Shown here: positions 10,560 through 22,189 of the stretch, piece after piece
Position numbering within the stretch: the first letter of the stretch is position 1
Layout: each line of letters opens with the position of its first letter
NCBI GenBank assembly: GCA_037043015.1
Contig: CM073321.1
Location: 19,899,001 to 19,963,000, forward strand
Reading direction: 5' to 3'
From: Bryum argenteum
Taxonomy: Eukaryota; Streptophyta; Bryopsida; Bryales; Bryaceae
Length of the DNA stretch: 64,000 nucleotides
Translations under genes and position numbers: made by a program
The notes under the pieces: model-generated
The model's database searches: none
Told to the model about the DNA's origin: nothing
What the model saw: only the letters and a program-made list of their open reading frames with translations

Positions 10560-12360
10560 CGGAAAAGTGCAGAATTTAGACATATATACCATTGAACTTT
10601 GAACTTTTGCTATATTCAATACAAGTCTTAAAATGTTCCACTAGTCAATACAAAATTTGTTTTTAAGTCTCTTGTTTTTATTTCCCAAACCAGCATTGCT
10701 TTTGAATTCGAGTTTGTACCCAAGTGAGGAGTTTAGCTTTTCGCTAGGTTTTAGAGGTCTTATACTCTTATGTGGGTTAATTAGTATTTTTAGAGCTATT
10801 CTTGAATAAGAATTTGAATTTGAAAGGCCTCGAGTCATATCAACTATCAAAGATGGATATTTTTGACTCCACAATAGTTGTTTTGCATTCTATAGAAATA
10901 ATTTACCATCTTAGCTTTGAACAATATGATCTTACAAATAGTGTAAAAGATTCAAATATTCTATTTGGTACACATGTATATATTCACATTACTTAGGTAC
11001 TAAAACATACAGTTAATAACCCCTATATGTCCCTAATGTTGTTTTTCTACATTTTTTAATGAAGGGCAGAAACTTGAAGTGCCATAACTTCTTCATCTAA
11101 ACTTTTCTTGACAAAATCAACTAGGTTTAATCCCAAATGAAGTCTAGTTTGTGCATTGAAGCAACCAATCAAATAAATTATGAATTAATGGCATGCATAT
11201 TAGTGAAGGTAGCTTTCGTTTGAGGGTCTTCAAACATTGAACTTGCTTTACCATTGCAAATCTAAATTTTGTGAAATCAAACATAGTTTTCTATTTTATT
11301 TTATTTCTTGGAATTTATTTTTCCTCTTTTTTCTTCTTTTCTATTTTTTCTTTTTTTTCTTTTTCATAAGTGTAATTTTTAAATGATTCCCAACAAGTTT
11401 TTAGTTAGTAGATTTTTGATCCATAAAAATCAAATGTTGGATATGCAATCATGTTTCTACAAAACCCCAATTCCATTAAAATAGCATTATTCTGGTAAAA
11501 TGGCACACTTCAACTTTTTGAACTGTAGTTTAAAATCCATTTGATGGTGATATTATGAAAGATGAATGACAATGTATATGAAGGAGTGATATTATTTGAT
11601 AAATTGTGATATTACAAAATACACCATTCCATAAGAGCACATATGTAAGATTTGGTGTGACAAAATGGCACATGGCATAGTGCCATTTTAACAAAAGTAA
11701 GGTTACAATGAAAGAAGTAAAAAAAAGGATGATTTTTAAAGAGCTATAGCTCTTTCATCCACCATTAGATTTCAACTTTAGTACTTCTAAGGATAGATTT
11801 TAATTTGAGTAGTTTTAGAGGTGAAAATCTTTGCAAGATCGAAGAAGTTCACAAGATCAAAGAAGTTTTCAAGATCAGGCATGGAGTTGAGTGCAAGGGG
11901 TCTACTTTTGGACTATGTTTCCTTTGTAAACATTTTGGCGGTTTTCACCAATGGAAGGCTATAATTTGAGCCAAAAAATTATATTTGATGAGTTTTTTTT
12001 GTACAATGGTGTTATTGAGATGGATGAAAACTACTTTTTGGATGGTAGAATTTTTATTGCGATCGGTTTGTTGGTATTTGGTAATATTTTTGACACTCTA
12101 AAGTGAAATTGATGAATGGTACAAGCTTCTTTGTGGTACTAATACGTTATGGTCTCACAATTCATGAGGCCTTATGACTCAAGATTCGCTCTACATGGCC
12201 TTCACCAAGTTTGTACAATTGAGAACTTGAGATCTATATAGCCTGTGTTCATTTCCATCTATGACACATTTTTTGAAAATATATTTTTTGGCTAAAAATA
12301 GGTTGGGTTGTTTATGGATTGAATATTTAAAAAATATTGAAGAACACATGGATTATATTG
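10560..12360 (+). repeat. AT-rich dispersed repeat, copy A (non-coding)
   Basis: AT-rich DNA without long frames. Its right half (about 11560-12300) is recognisably similar to the reverse complement of 44640-45400: shared segments include 'TTTCATCCACCATTAGATTT' (versus 'TTTCATCCACCGTTAGATTT'), 'ACAATGAAAGAAGTAAAAAA', 'TGAGTCAT.AGGCCT' and 'TAGATCTCAA'. Neither copy codes for protein, and the class is unknown (a non-autonomous retroelement or DNA element are both possible). Exact ends are not defined. Confidence 0.55.
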
Positions 12361-12364
12361 GACG

Positions 12365-12440
12365 TAGCTACGGTGTGAGCGGAGAGCGGTGAGCGGGGAG
12401 CGTTGAGCTATCAAATTTCAGCGATTTGAGCGGAGAATTG
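12365..12440. repeat. GAGCGG-type motif cluster downstream of MULE copy 2
   Basis: Contains GAGCGGAGAGCGGTGAGCGG repeated in short imperfect form. The reverse complement (GCTCACCGCTC...) also occurs about 580 bases downstream of MULE copy 1 (5661-5690). Because both lie at a similar distance past the stop codon in transposon orientation, this may be conserved 3' terminal sequence of the transposon. Confidence 0.35.
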
Positions 12441-12843
12441 GTATTTTCAATAAAAAAAATTTCTAAAAAAAATATTTTACTATTTTTTTCCGAATATTCT
12501 CAAGCATATTCAAATATTCTTGACTTACTACCGTGGTTTTAGTGTTCCTAAACCCGTGGAGATGAGGCTAAAAATTCTCAAATTTAGTGGACTTAAACCA
12601 CGTGCGGCAAACATTAAAAGACATTTAAGACTTTTCCAGAGTATACTACTGTCTTATAAATATGAAATCAGAAGTCAAAGTTCTATAGGAATTTATTAGT
12701 TGTTGAAAATAGGAATACATATATTGACTTCCATGAAGTTGTGAAATCATGATAAATAACGTGTGGAACACACGATTACAGGGATAACATATAGAACGGT
12801 TTAGATGTGGATGTTGGTTTAAGTGATATGACCTTTAGGTAGT

Positions 12844-13075
12844 CTACTCTGTAACTTGGTCTACGATTCCCTTCTCTAGAATCATTTTCACCTTGTTGAA
12901 ACTGAGGGTGGGCGCGTGGATGAAGAGGTCTCTATCGATATCAAATTTGCATACCAATACCAGCAAAAAATATAGGTGCTTGCAATGTCTATACGGTTCG
13001 CCTTTTTGTCCTAACTTAGTCATCGTTTTTTTGAACACTGGGCAAGAACACTCAGGGTTCTCACTAATAGATAGT
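12844..13075 (-). pseudogene. MULE copy 2, C-terminal SWIM fragment
   Basis: On the minus strand this reads 'YKLSISENPECSCPVFKK' ... 'YRHCKHLYFLLVLV' and ends 'LSFNKVKMILEKGIVDQVTE' followed by a stop. ECSC and CKH are the two halves of the SWIM finger (CxC...CxH). The end aligns with 'LSFNEIKRVLLAGILDRI' of copy 1. The segment is separated from the rest of the protein by the 1.59-kb insertion. Confidence 0.7.
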
Positions 13076-13080
13076 TTATA

Positions 13081-14670
13081 CTAAAGACTTTGAATCTGAC
13101 TCCAAAGCGATGATACATCCAAAACTAGGTTGTGGTATCAAGGTGTAGAAGGGTTTTTTATCTAAGACAATTATATCTCAAATAAAATCCTAGTGGGGAT
13201 CTTTGATGGAAGGTTTCATGTGTCTAACGTTTTAATGCAACTAATGTCATATGTTAATAAATAGTAATATTGGGATCTTAAACTCAACCCAAGATACTCT
13301 AGATCACTTTCCACAACCACTCAATATCTAAGTGAACCCATTGGTCAATTGGACATCATGTTATAGGCTTTGGTTTGGTCAAATTGACAATGGTCACGGG
13401 TGCATTTAGTATCACTGGTGGTCAAATGGACAGAGGGTTATAGTCAAATTGACATTCGGTAATCCGAAGATCTTAAGTCAAATTGACAACCTGCATTTAA
13501 AAGCTTTAAGTCCATTTGACTATCATCTCACTCTTCCAATTCAATGAGTCTTAAGGTTAGAAGACTTATCAAGATCTGCTTTAGTCCTTCCCTATTTGTT
13601 CCTCAAATCGCTTCTATCTTCATCATTCCAAGTCCTATCTGCAAAGCATTCTTAAGATAGTATTTCTTATTAGTAGGGGTCAAATGTATATAAGACAATA
13701 ATATGAGGTTGATCAATCCTTACACTATTAATCTTTAAGAAAATTAGGGACCCTCTTAAGAATATCTTTTATTGCATGTGCTTATTTCACTATTTGAAGC
13801 TAGCTAGACTTCAATAAAGCTTAATGGTGTTGGCCAACCTTATCTTCTACTCCTTAGAAGATCTATTACAACGGCAATGCTTCCAAGCATTCCTTTCTCT
13901 TAAGATTAGACTCTTCTCTAATCTTAAGAATAACAATTATATAGTGAAGGATTTTGATTCTCCTTTCACTAAGTGTACACTTTAATAATAGTGACCAATA
14001 GACTCCTTACACTTGACCTTTCATGTCCAAGTGGTCTCTCCAGCCTAATCGACTTATTCTATATCAACCATTTCTCTTCATACTATGTTCTATTGTCTAT
14101 TCAAATCAACTTCCACATATGAATGCCATTACACATTCAATACCAAGTTATTCATACAATTGACATTTTATGCATGTCAATTAGACAATTCTACATACTC
14201 ACACAAGCATTCCATCAAGTTGACAAGTATATTAATAATTCAATAACAATTAGAAATGCTTTACACAATTAAGTGTTGAAATCGCCAATTGAAGCCTCTT
14301 GCTTCAATTGCTCTTCTTTGTTGGATTCCGCTTCCGGCACAATTGAAGCCTCTTGCTTCAATGGCTCTTTGTTGGAGTCCGCTTCCGGCACTCGCCTTCT
14401 TATTACTCCCGGAGTAATAAGATTTACACTTACACTTTAAACAACTATGAACAATCTTAAAGCTTGAAATGTAAAGTATATTAATGAATTAAAATTGTTC
14501 TAAGTAGAATACACGGAGAGAAGGGTGTAGACAAGAATGTCTTGTCTTCCCACACCTTTTATCTCTCTTAAGACGAAAAGGTACATATGTAGACCTTTTG
14601 AGATCCACCTTTCTATTTCTAAAACCATTTTGTCCTATTATTTCCTATCTTGTCTATTTGTCTTATCTAA
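13081..14670. mobile_element. unclassified 1.59-kb insertion with 5-bp target duplication
   Basis: The flanks TTATA (13076-13080) and TTATA (14671-14675) are a perfect 5-bp duplication, and removing the insert restores the transposase reading 'KKVYKLSISENPECSC'. The insert is non-coding, AT-rich, starts CTAAAGACTTTG and ends CTTATCTAA, with no obvious terminal inverted repeat. It holds a 54-bp direct duplication around 14283-14393 and a cluster of GTCAAATTGAC-like palindromes at 13335-13520. A 5-bp duplication fits an LTR-type fossil (for instance a solo LTR) but the ends are not canonical TG..CA, so the class is open. Confidence 0.65.
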
Positions 14671-14675
14671 TTATA

Positions 14676-15852
14676 AACCTTTTTACATTCTATTGGACAT
14701 TTGAGCCTAATTAAAGCTCTTTTCTCATCACACAAGGTCACCTCGAGTATCTTTGCCTCCATGGCACGAGCTGAATCAATGTTCTTTATGTGCTTCGGAG
14801 TCACAACCTTGGTGCGTCGAAGAACTTTAGACTTGCGTAATTTGGGGTACACATCAGCCCTGTCCGGCACTGGAATATGTGACAAGTCTCTCGGTGGGGC
14901 AGAAGTATTGAATGTGTGGTTGAGTGGAAGGCGTTCCTTCTGTGGGAGCCGAAAGCCCGCATTCTCCAACGCCTCAATTTCATCCAGTGTGAGATTAGTC
15001 CCAATCTTCACGGGCCACACTGAGGGAATAAAGGGTCGACCTTGTTTCCGCGAGAACGGCTCAATCCATTTACGACGACTGCCCTTCACACAACGCTCAA
15101 TGTCGTCTGGACAAAAGAAGAACTGATCAGTTTTTTTTTTACCTTCTTGAGGACGCTGCCATACTCCGGTGTAAGTTGGAGCTGCGGTCGCCTTCCCATT
15201 TTGGACAATGCGGGATTTGCATTTCTTCCTAGTCTTAGCCATAATACCCCAACAAGCCATGGATGAGGATTCCTTCAAACGGGCAATGTGCCATAGCCGC
15301 TCATTCACTCTCGTCTCTTGGATAGCTATGACGCGCTGAATACTGGGTCGAGGAGAAGAGGACGGTTCCAACGGTTGCTCTTGAGCTTCATCTTCTTCAT
15401 GGATGGTAGTGAGATTCTCATCACGAGCTCGTGTGACCCTTCTCCCTATTCGAGGACGTGAGTAGCTCACGCTGTCAGGTCGATGAGTTTCATCTTCAGC
15501 ACTAATGGGAACATCTGCCTTACGTTTCCTCGAACCAAAAACCTCTCCCCCCTCCAAGTGGGCGTCACGAGTACAAAAAACCTCTGCTTGAGGGAAGTCC
15601 ATAACTGCCTTGTTGAGGCACGATGGATTGCCGGATTGATTAGCTCGACATTGGGCGGTGTGAAGACGCTCACGAAGTTCGTCTACAGATGGTCCAGAAC
15701 CACTTGCTCCACCTTTATTGAATCGTCAACGGCTGCAACGTAGAGATCCCTACCCTTATTGCCAGACGCTTGCAACCATTTGTTATAGATTGACTCCGCA
15801 AGGTTACAAGAAGGCATCTCAGCGAATTCTTCTGCCGAAATTTTTTTTCCTG
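14676..15852 (-). pseudogene. MULE copy 2, linker and GRF-like finger (exon 2)
   Basis: After a TTGCAG acceptor the minus strand reads 'EFAEMPSCNLAESIYNKW', then 'GGEVFGSRKRK' and an acidic linker, then the finger 'MACWGIMAKTRKKCKSRI' ... 'FFFCPDDIERCVKGSRRKW', then 'VWPVKIGTNLTLDEIEALE' and ends 'KKVY' at the insertion. All these blocks align in order with copy 1. Only the stretch 15602-14676 is continuously open; the frame upstream of it differs, so there is at least one frame change. Confidence 0.65.
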
Positions 15853-15981
15853 CAATGTACAAATTTATCGGAAGTACTCTCAGAAATCGAAAATGTATTG
15901 GGCAACTTTTGGTGCCGAAAGTTGCCTCTAGAATATAGATATATAATCAACAAAGATATCACAAAGTAATAGTATACTTAC

Positions 15982-18100
15982 TAGTTCCATAAATCCACCC
16001 CATTGTCGATATCTAAAGTGAAAGTACGCAAGCCAATGACCCAAGTGTTCTAAACCAACTTCGGAGGTGGCCTTTGAGGATGCCCACCATGCCCTGATAG
16101 CCCAATACTGCGTCTCAGCCTCTTCCATGCTGCGCGCATCCTTATACTGCTTACAGAGAATGCGGTGTTGGTCTTGCAATTTGTGCACGATATATTGTTT
16201 TGTATGTTTCTCCAGGGATTGGGTCCAATGGAAGTAACATGTCCGTTCGCGGTCTTCCATGGGGACAGCAGGGTTTCCAGAGCCGTAGATGATGCGCACT
16301 GCGTTCCAGTTGGTTTGAGCACTATCAGCTATAAATCCTTGGAACTGCGGCTTGGATATTCCGTTCCTGACCATAACGTGGTTGAGGTTCTTTCAAAAGA
16401 CGAGTTGAGATTCTTTGTCCTCAGACTAGAAATCGCAGCATGCAATGGTTGGAATGCGTTGTTAACGTGAGTCGTACACGTGGTAGGCCATGGTGGTCCA
16501 ATCCGTGACGCGTTTGACATGGTCAAACATCATCTATGCGTGAGAGAGGTTTCCTCCAGGCTGCATACGGCGAACAAGGTCAACACCGCTACCGGGGCCG
16601 GCCTCGGACATCTTGAAGATGAAGACCTTGTCAGAGTCGTCTTCTTGGCCAGGGAACATGTTGCGTTGCACATAGGCCCAATTGCTCAGACCTCTGAGCT
16701 TTGTGATCCCATCGAGAATGCCATACCAACGCAAGTACTTGAAAGTGTAGATACGATTCCGCATGCTCTGTGAGTTTAACTCCTTACATTGATCAAAGAC
16801 TGGTTCTAACTGCTCAAGAGAGAGATTGGCAGATTCAGGGTCACCTTCGTCACTGAGAAGTAAGTTACCAAGTAAATCTTTGCTAGTTTCCATAACTATT
16901 TTGGAAACGGTTGCTTGAGGGTTACGGTCAACATGCTCTTCTAGTAACTCATCTATCTTTTTCCCTACACATCTATAATCTCCGACTTTAACAGGGTGTT
17001 CGTGAGTTCCTAAATGAACACATGCACGCTCTTGACAATCTTCTCCAAGCACGTAAAATATTTTGGCAGAATAAGGCGCAACAGGAGGTTCTTTGCTAAG
17101 CTTACAGACCAGAGTGGAGGAGGGTGGGGGCGCTCCACCTACTGGGAACGGGTCTTTCGTAATGCCTTCAAACTCCACGTCGCTCACACCAGCGACTCGA
17201 TCAGGTCGTTGCAAGAAGTCACAGTTTGGATTGTGACAGTGAAGATGACCTACACAGTTAGAGTATTTAAAAGACAACCCTTGCGTGTTGCTGATGTTGG
17301 TAGTCACTGTCCTTGTTGACACATGTCCGTCATACCGTTTATCCATCCCGTCCATGGACTTCGCAACCTTGTGAGTTGCAGAGGGAATAGTTGGAAGGAA
17401 TATGAAGAGAACATCTCCATTGAAAAATAGAGGCAAAAAAGAGACGTTGACTGTTTGAATGGTATTAAAATTGATTTTTTTTTATGACAGATTTGCTACT
17501 GGGCATACTAGCGAGATTGCAGAGAGAGGGAAGAATTTTTTTTGATTTCATACTTTGAGAGGAAGGCAGGGAAGAAGGGGTGGATTTGAGATAGTTATGT
17601 GTCATAGAAGAGGGCGTACGTATGAGCGACAACGGAGGACATGGCTGCAGAGATGACTTCTTCTTGTCGTCAGAGGAATCGGATATGTCAATAGTAACAT
17701 GGAGACCTGGTTCGATCTTGATACGAGGGAGTGTCGGAGCAATGGTAGAGATAGTAGAAGAACTACGTGGAGTAAGGAGAACTGTTGAGGCATTCATGAC
17801 GGACTCTGTCAAACCGTAGAGGCAGTACTTTCCGGGACCTAGTTTCCACATTGTAGCCTTATTCTCCAAGATGATAGGATCTACGACCATAGAGTACTGA
17901 ATATCATTAGTAACCGGATCAAGAACTTCGCTCTCTAACCACAGAGACGATGCATCATACCCAAATCAAGTTCCAAGCCATGATGGAGTGATCTCTACTA
18001 CTCCATCAAAACCTGCTGGAATGCAACGGGGAGGAAGAGAACCTTGGGACCTAATCTCAATAATGTTTCGAAGAGGAGGTTGGGAAGTAGAGGCAGCCAT
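15982..18100 (-). pseudogene. MULE copy 2, N-terminal region, finger and DDE core (exon 1)
   Basis: Minus strand from the ATG near 18100: 'IIEIRSQGSLPP' and 'MWKLGPGKYCLYG' match copy 1's N-terminus. From 17436 the Cys/His finger and linker are open to about 16534. The core then contains several stops but is legible as 'MMFDHVKRVTDWTTMAYHVY' and later 'FQGFIADSAQTNWNAV' and 'CYFHWTQSLEKH', the second acid motif and the C..H motif. It ends at GGFMEL before a GTAAGT donor. This exon is more damaged than that of copy 1. Confidence 0.65.
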
Positions 18101-18224
18101 GATAATCGAGAGAGACAGCGAGCATGGGCAATGGATGTGAAAAGAAGATCTACACTTTCTATGCAACATTTTATAAGAGAAGGTTGGTAGTGCAAAGGTG
18201 TAATGAATTTTGCAAGGACATCGG

Positions 18225-18906
18225 TGTTAACCGGGGATTTACCTAGCCAGTAAAAGAGTAAATCTGCTAGTAGCCTATTAACACCACTAGACTTTAGAGT
18301 CTGGGATGAAATCCGGTCTTGGGATGAAATCCTGTTTTGGGATGAAATCCTGTCCTGAGATGAAATCCTGTGGATGGATGAAGGCGGCTAGGGTTGGAGA
18401 TTAGGGTTTGGCGGCCAGGGTTTGGAGGGGTTTTGGGAGTTCTCTCACTCTCTCTTTGGTGCTGGAGCTAGGAGCGTGTGTGGGGTGTGTGTGTAGAGTG
18501 TTGGATAATGGCAGGAACTACTGGTTAGGCCAGTTCATGGTACATGGAAGGGCCAGATAGCACTGCCAAGGCAGGAAATTTCTATACCACCATCATTTTT
18601 TTCAATGACATTACGAATGAATTTGTGTGTAAATGTGTTAAACTTAAGTGTGGGGATTTCCGTGTTAGTGTTTGTGTTGGGAATTTATGTTGGTAAGCAG
18701 TATGGGGGAGCAGTGTTAAGGGTAGTGTTAGGAGCGGTATTATGAAGCAGTGTTAGGAGCAGTATTGGGATCAGTATTGGGAAGCATTGTTATGGGCAGT
18801 GTTGGGAGCAGTGAGGCATGACAGTATATAGAATTTATAGGGTTTCACAGAGTTACAACATTATAGGTAAGGTATTTGGAGGGGTATGAAGAATACCACT
18901 TTCACA
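18225..18906 (+). repeat. 5' LTR
   Basis: Begins TGTTAACC and ends CTTTCACA, 682 bases, 97% similar by eye to the copy at 31796-32499. Near its start are four imperfect tandem units of GGGATGAAATCCTGTCCT; the other LTR has one more unit, giving its extra ~22 bases. Confidence 0.93.
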
Positions 18907-19699
18907 TTGGCGACCATGCATAAGTTTGAACCATGTGGCTCTTGCTGCACACGTCAAGGGAGAAACAAGGTGGTAGTGTTGGGGCGGTGATAGGCAAAGT
19001 GACCATCTAGGGAGGGGCGCAGACAATTGTTCCACCTAGAGATTACCCAGCAGATACTGGACAGTAGGGGACCAGGGAGCCGTCACCAGGCGTTGAGGTA
19101 CTATCCCAGGAGCTGAGGGCAACTCTACACTACAAAGGGGAATGGTTGTCCATATTCAAGTAAGCTCTCACTCACCACTATTCTGATTTAACTTGTTGGA
19201 CAGCAGTAGAAAATATTAGAAGCGATACTAGAACAAAGAAGGAACATCAGAGCTGGAATGAGCTGGGTTGGGATCACCATAGCTGTATCAATGAGAACTG
19301 ATAATATAAAAACTAGAGAAGCATAAGAAATGCACCTAGGAATAGACTTGTAGGACTGTATTGCACCCTTATCTGGTAAAATTCCTAGACTAAGAAATAC
19401 CTTGAAAACCTATACAATAGTGGAAATCTAAGTGGGAGCAGTAACTACTGACGGATTCAATCAAGGACCAGACTGGGGTGGCAGAGGGATGTACTGGCCA
19501 GGAACCAGGAGTACAAAGGACTAGCACGCAGGAGACCAGAGGAGGGCTGAGACAGAGATCTTCAACACCTACCCAAGAAATCAACTGGAGGAGCATACTC
19601 GCTTTACTGAAGAAGCAAGGCCGACCGGAGAACATCACCAGATAGTACCAGGAGGGAGAAGCAGCAGCTGCACTATAATCGATCGAGACTACAAAGAAG

Positions 19700-22130
19700 G
19701 CATGAAGGAAGACATAGCCAGGAGACAAGCAAAAGAAAGGTTGGCTCGATTCGAGCTCAGGGAGCAGAGGGCAGCAGTCAATACAAGGAAGAACATGGGA
19801 GGGCAGATCAGCTTAGATGAGAGCGTTGCCAAAGGCAGCAACAGGGACTTAATCGATATGGATGTGGTGGGAGAGAACACCACCCAGGAGACAGTAATGG
19901 GAGTAAGTACAAAGACAAGAGGTGCAAGAGCAGAACCTGGACCCAGTTTCAAGGATTGGCAGGAGGAGCAAGAAATTATGAAGTATGAAGGCCGGGTACC
20001 ATCACCAAGGACCAGCAAAAGAGAATTTTCCGGACCAGGAGATAGAGATGGACAACAATACTCGCATCCTACATTAGGGCGGGTCAATTCTTTTGACCAA
20101 CACCAAGAGGAGGATAGGAGAGGTGGTAGCAGACCAAACACACCAAGACCAGGGGGTCAGAATTCTGGTGAATTGGTGGAGATGATCGAAACTCTGAAGA
20201 AGAAGTTGGACGAGGTCAGGGCTAAGGAGAGGGCAAGAAGAGCAGCATCCTTACCTCCGAAAATGCCCAAGATCAGATGGAACGAGCAACCAACTCCAAG
20301 GAAGCAGACAATACACTTTTCACAAGACAAACTACAAGAAGTAGTATTCGAAGAAGAGGAGGAAGACAAATGGCGTTTTGAGGAATTCAAGGTCAGACAG
20401 CACGACGGAAGAGAAAAGAAAAACCAGCAGGCCAGAAAGGACCAGTATACTCGACAAATGGAGGAGTTGGAGCAAGCAACTCAATTCAAGTACTGGCAGG
20501 AGGCTCAACGAAGAGAAGAACAGAAGAAGGAAACAGAAAGAGCCGAAGCCCTACAGCAAGAGATTCTTCGCCAGGAAGCCCTGCGGTTGTGGCAGGAGGC
20601 CCAAAGACTAGAAGAGCAGAAGAAGGAGGCTCAAAGGCAGGAAGAGCAACGTGAAGCTGCCATACTCTAGTGGCAGGAAGTGTTGAGAAAAGAAGAACAA
20701 GCACGGGAGGCTCAGCATAAGGCTACCCAATGGTTATGGCCAAGACCACCTGAGATGCAGGAGGGGCAAATTAACCAAGGGGGTGGACGAGAAGTATTGG
20801 TGATTCCGATTCCTCCAGCAGCTGCCGCAAGCGGACCAGAGGGAACACATACTGGCCCGTTGAGAGGAGGCGCAATCCCACCGACCTATGTAGATCACCT
20901 AACAGGTGATGAATATCTACCAGAGGCACCCAAGCCAGCATACTGGCCCGGTGGAAGAGTTAGAGCTGAGACAGGAGCTTCATCAGCAAGCACTGGATTT
21001 CGTGGGTCGGGAGGGCCACCAGTAACCAGTAGGGCGCCCGAAGTACGCCCTATGCCAACACTAGGGAAGGGAATACCTCCCATACCAAGAGGACGTGGTT
21101 ATCCTATAGTGGGCATGCCTTTGACTGGCAAGGTCCCACCAGCATCTGGACCAGGAGTACCACCAGTATTTGGATCGGGTGTACCACTAATATCGGGACC
21201 AGGGGTACCACCAGTATCGAGACCAGATCTACCACAAGTATCCGGACCAATCAGCGTGGTACAGAGGAAGCCGTTGCCGTACACAAAGTACAAGGAGGGA
21301 ACTAATCCAGATGCTCATATCCGACAGTTTGAACGAACGTTGTGGCACAACGGAGAGGGAGAAGAACAGGTGATTATCAACCTATTGGGTACCACCCTGT
21401 TGGATAAAGTAGGTGCCTGGTATGAGAATTTCTTGGAGAGTCATCCCTACTGCTCTTGGGAGGAAGTGAAGGCTGCTTTTCGGAGACGATACCGGGACCA
21501 GACCACAGATGAGGCTGTGTACCGGGAGCTGAAGTCATTCAAGTAAGGAGACAAGGAGAAGGTGCATGATTATTATGATCGCTTTATGACATTGATCAAG
21601 TGTCTCCAGTCCGACCCTGGATATGGATTCCGGATCACTAACTTTCGAGCTGGTTTACTGGAGTACATCAAGATTACGACCAGTGTAGCTCCGGTACGCA
21701 GTCTGACGGAATTGGTTGATGCTGCTCTAAGGTGTGAAGAGAACTGCACTGATTCCAGTGGCAAGCCGACCAAGTTTGAGGTCAGGAAGGTGGAGACCCC
21801 CAGTAAAACAGCAAACGTGGCCAAGAAGGAGCCTGAACCAGAAGCAGCCAGAGTACAATGTGGACTATGTAAGAAGTTTGGTCATATTGACAAAAACTGC
21901 TGGTTCAACCCGGCAAACTTAAGGGGACTGGGCGTTACGAAGGATGATGGGGGACCAGTAGGAGTGAATGAAGTGTCGGTGCAGAAGTCATCAACGACTT
22001 ACCAGAGGCCAGCCACTCCAAAAGCAGGTACCAGTCAGCAAGGAGGTTTTCATGATCGACCCGATATGTGCTACTTGTGTGGTCAACCAGGACACAGGAG
22101 TTGGAACTGCTCTCTAAAGGCCCAATAGGA
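19700..22130 (+). mobile_element. gag region of the gypsy fossil
   Basis: Charged coiled-coil segment rich in WQEAQR-EEQKKE repeats, a Pro/Gly repeat (PPVSGPGV-like units near 21130-21250), a retrotransposon capsid domain ('YCSWEEVKAAFRRRYRD'), and two CCHC zinc knuckles (CGLCKKFGHIDKNC and CYLCGQPGHRSWNC). Two knuckles and the order are typical of plant gypsy gag. Part of a broken fossil. Confidence 0.85.
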
Positions 22131-22189
22131 CGAGTTTTTAGCGGACAAGGACCAGAAAGCTAAACAACCGGCCCACCATGTAAGTAACG

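Larger units (their letters stand above)
12844..18100 (-). mobile_element. Mutator-like (MULE) transposon, copy 2, decayed and interrupted
   Basis: Minus-strand homologue of the 1343-5078 element, diverged over its whole length. From the start codon near 18100 it has the N-terminal barrel-like region, the Cys/His finger (CVGHLHCHNPNCDF), the DDE core with several stops, an intron at 15981-15853, the GRF-like finger, and a SWIM finger cut in two by an insertion at 13081-14670. A 14.3-kb gypsy fossil lies about 125 bases upstream of its start codon. The divergence from copy 1 shows this is an old family with at least two lineages here. Confidence 0.75.
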
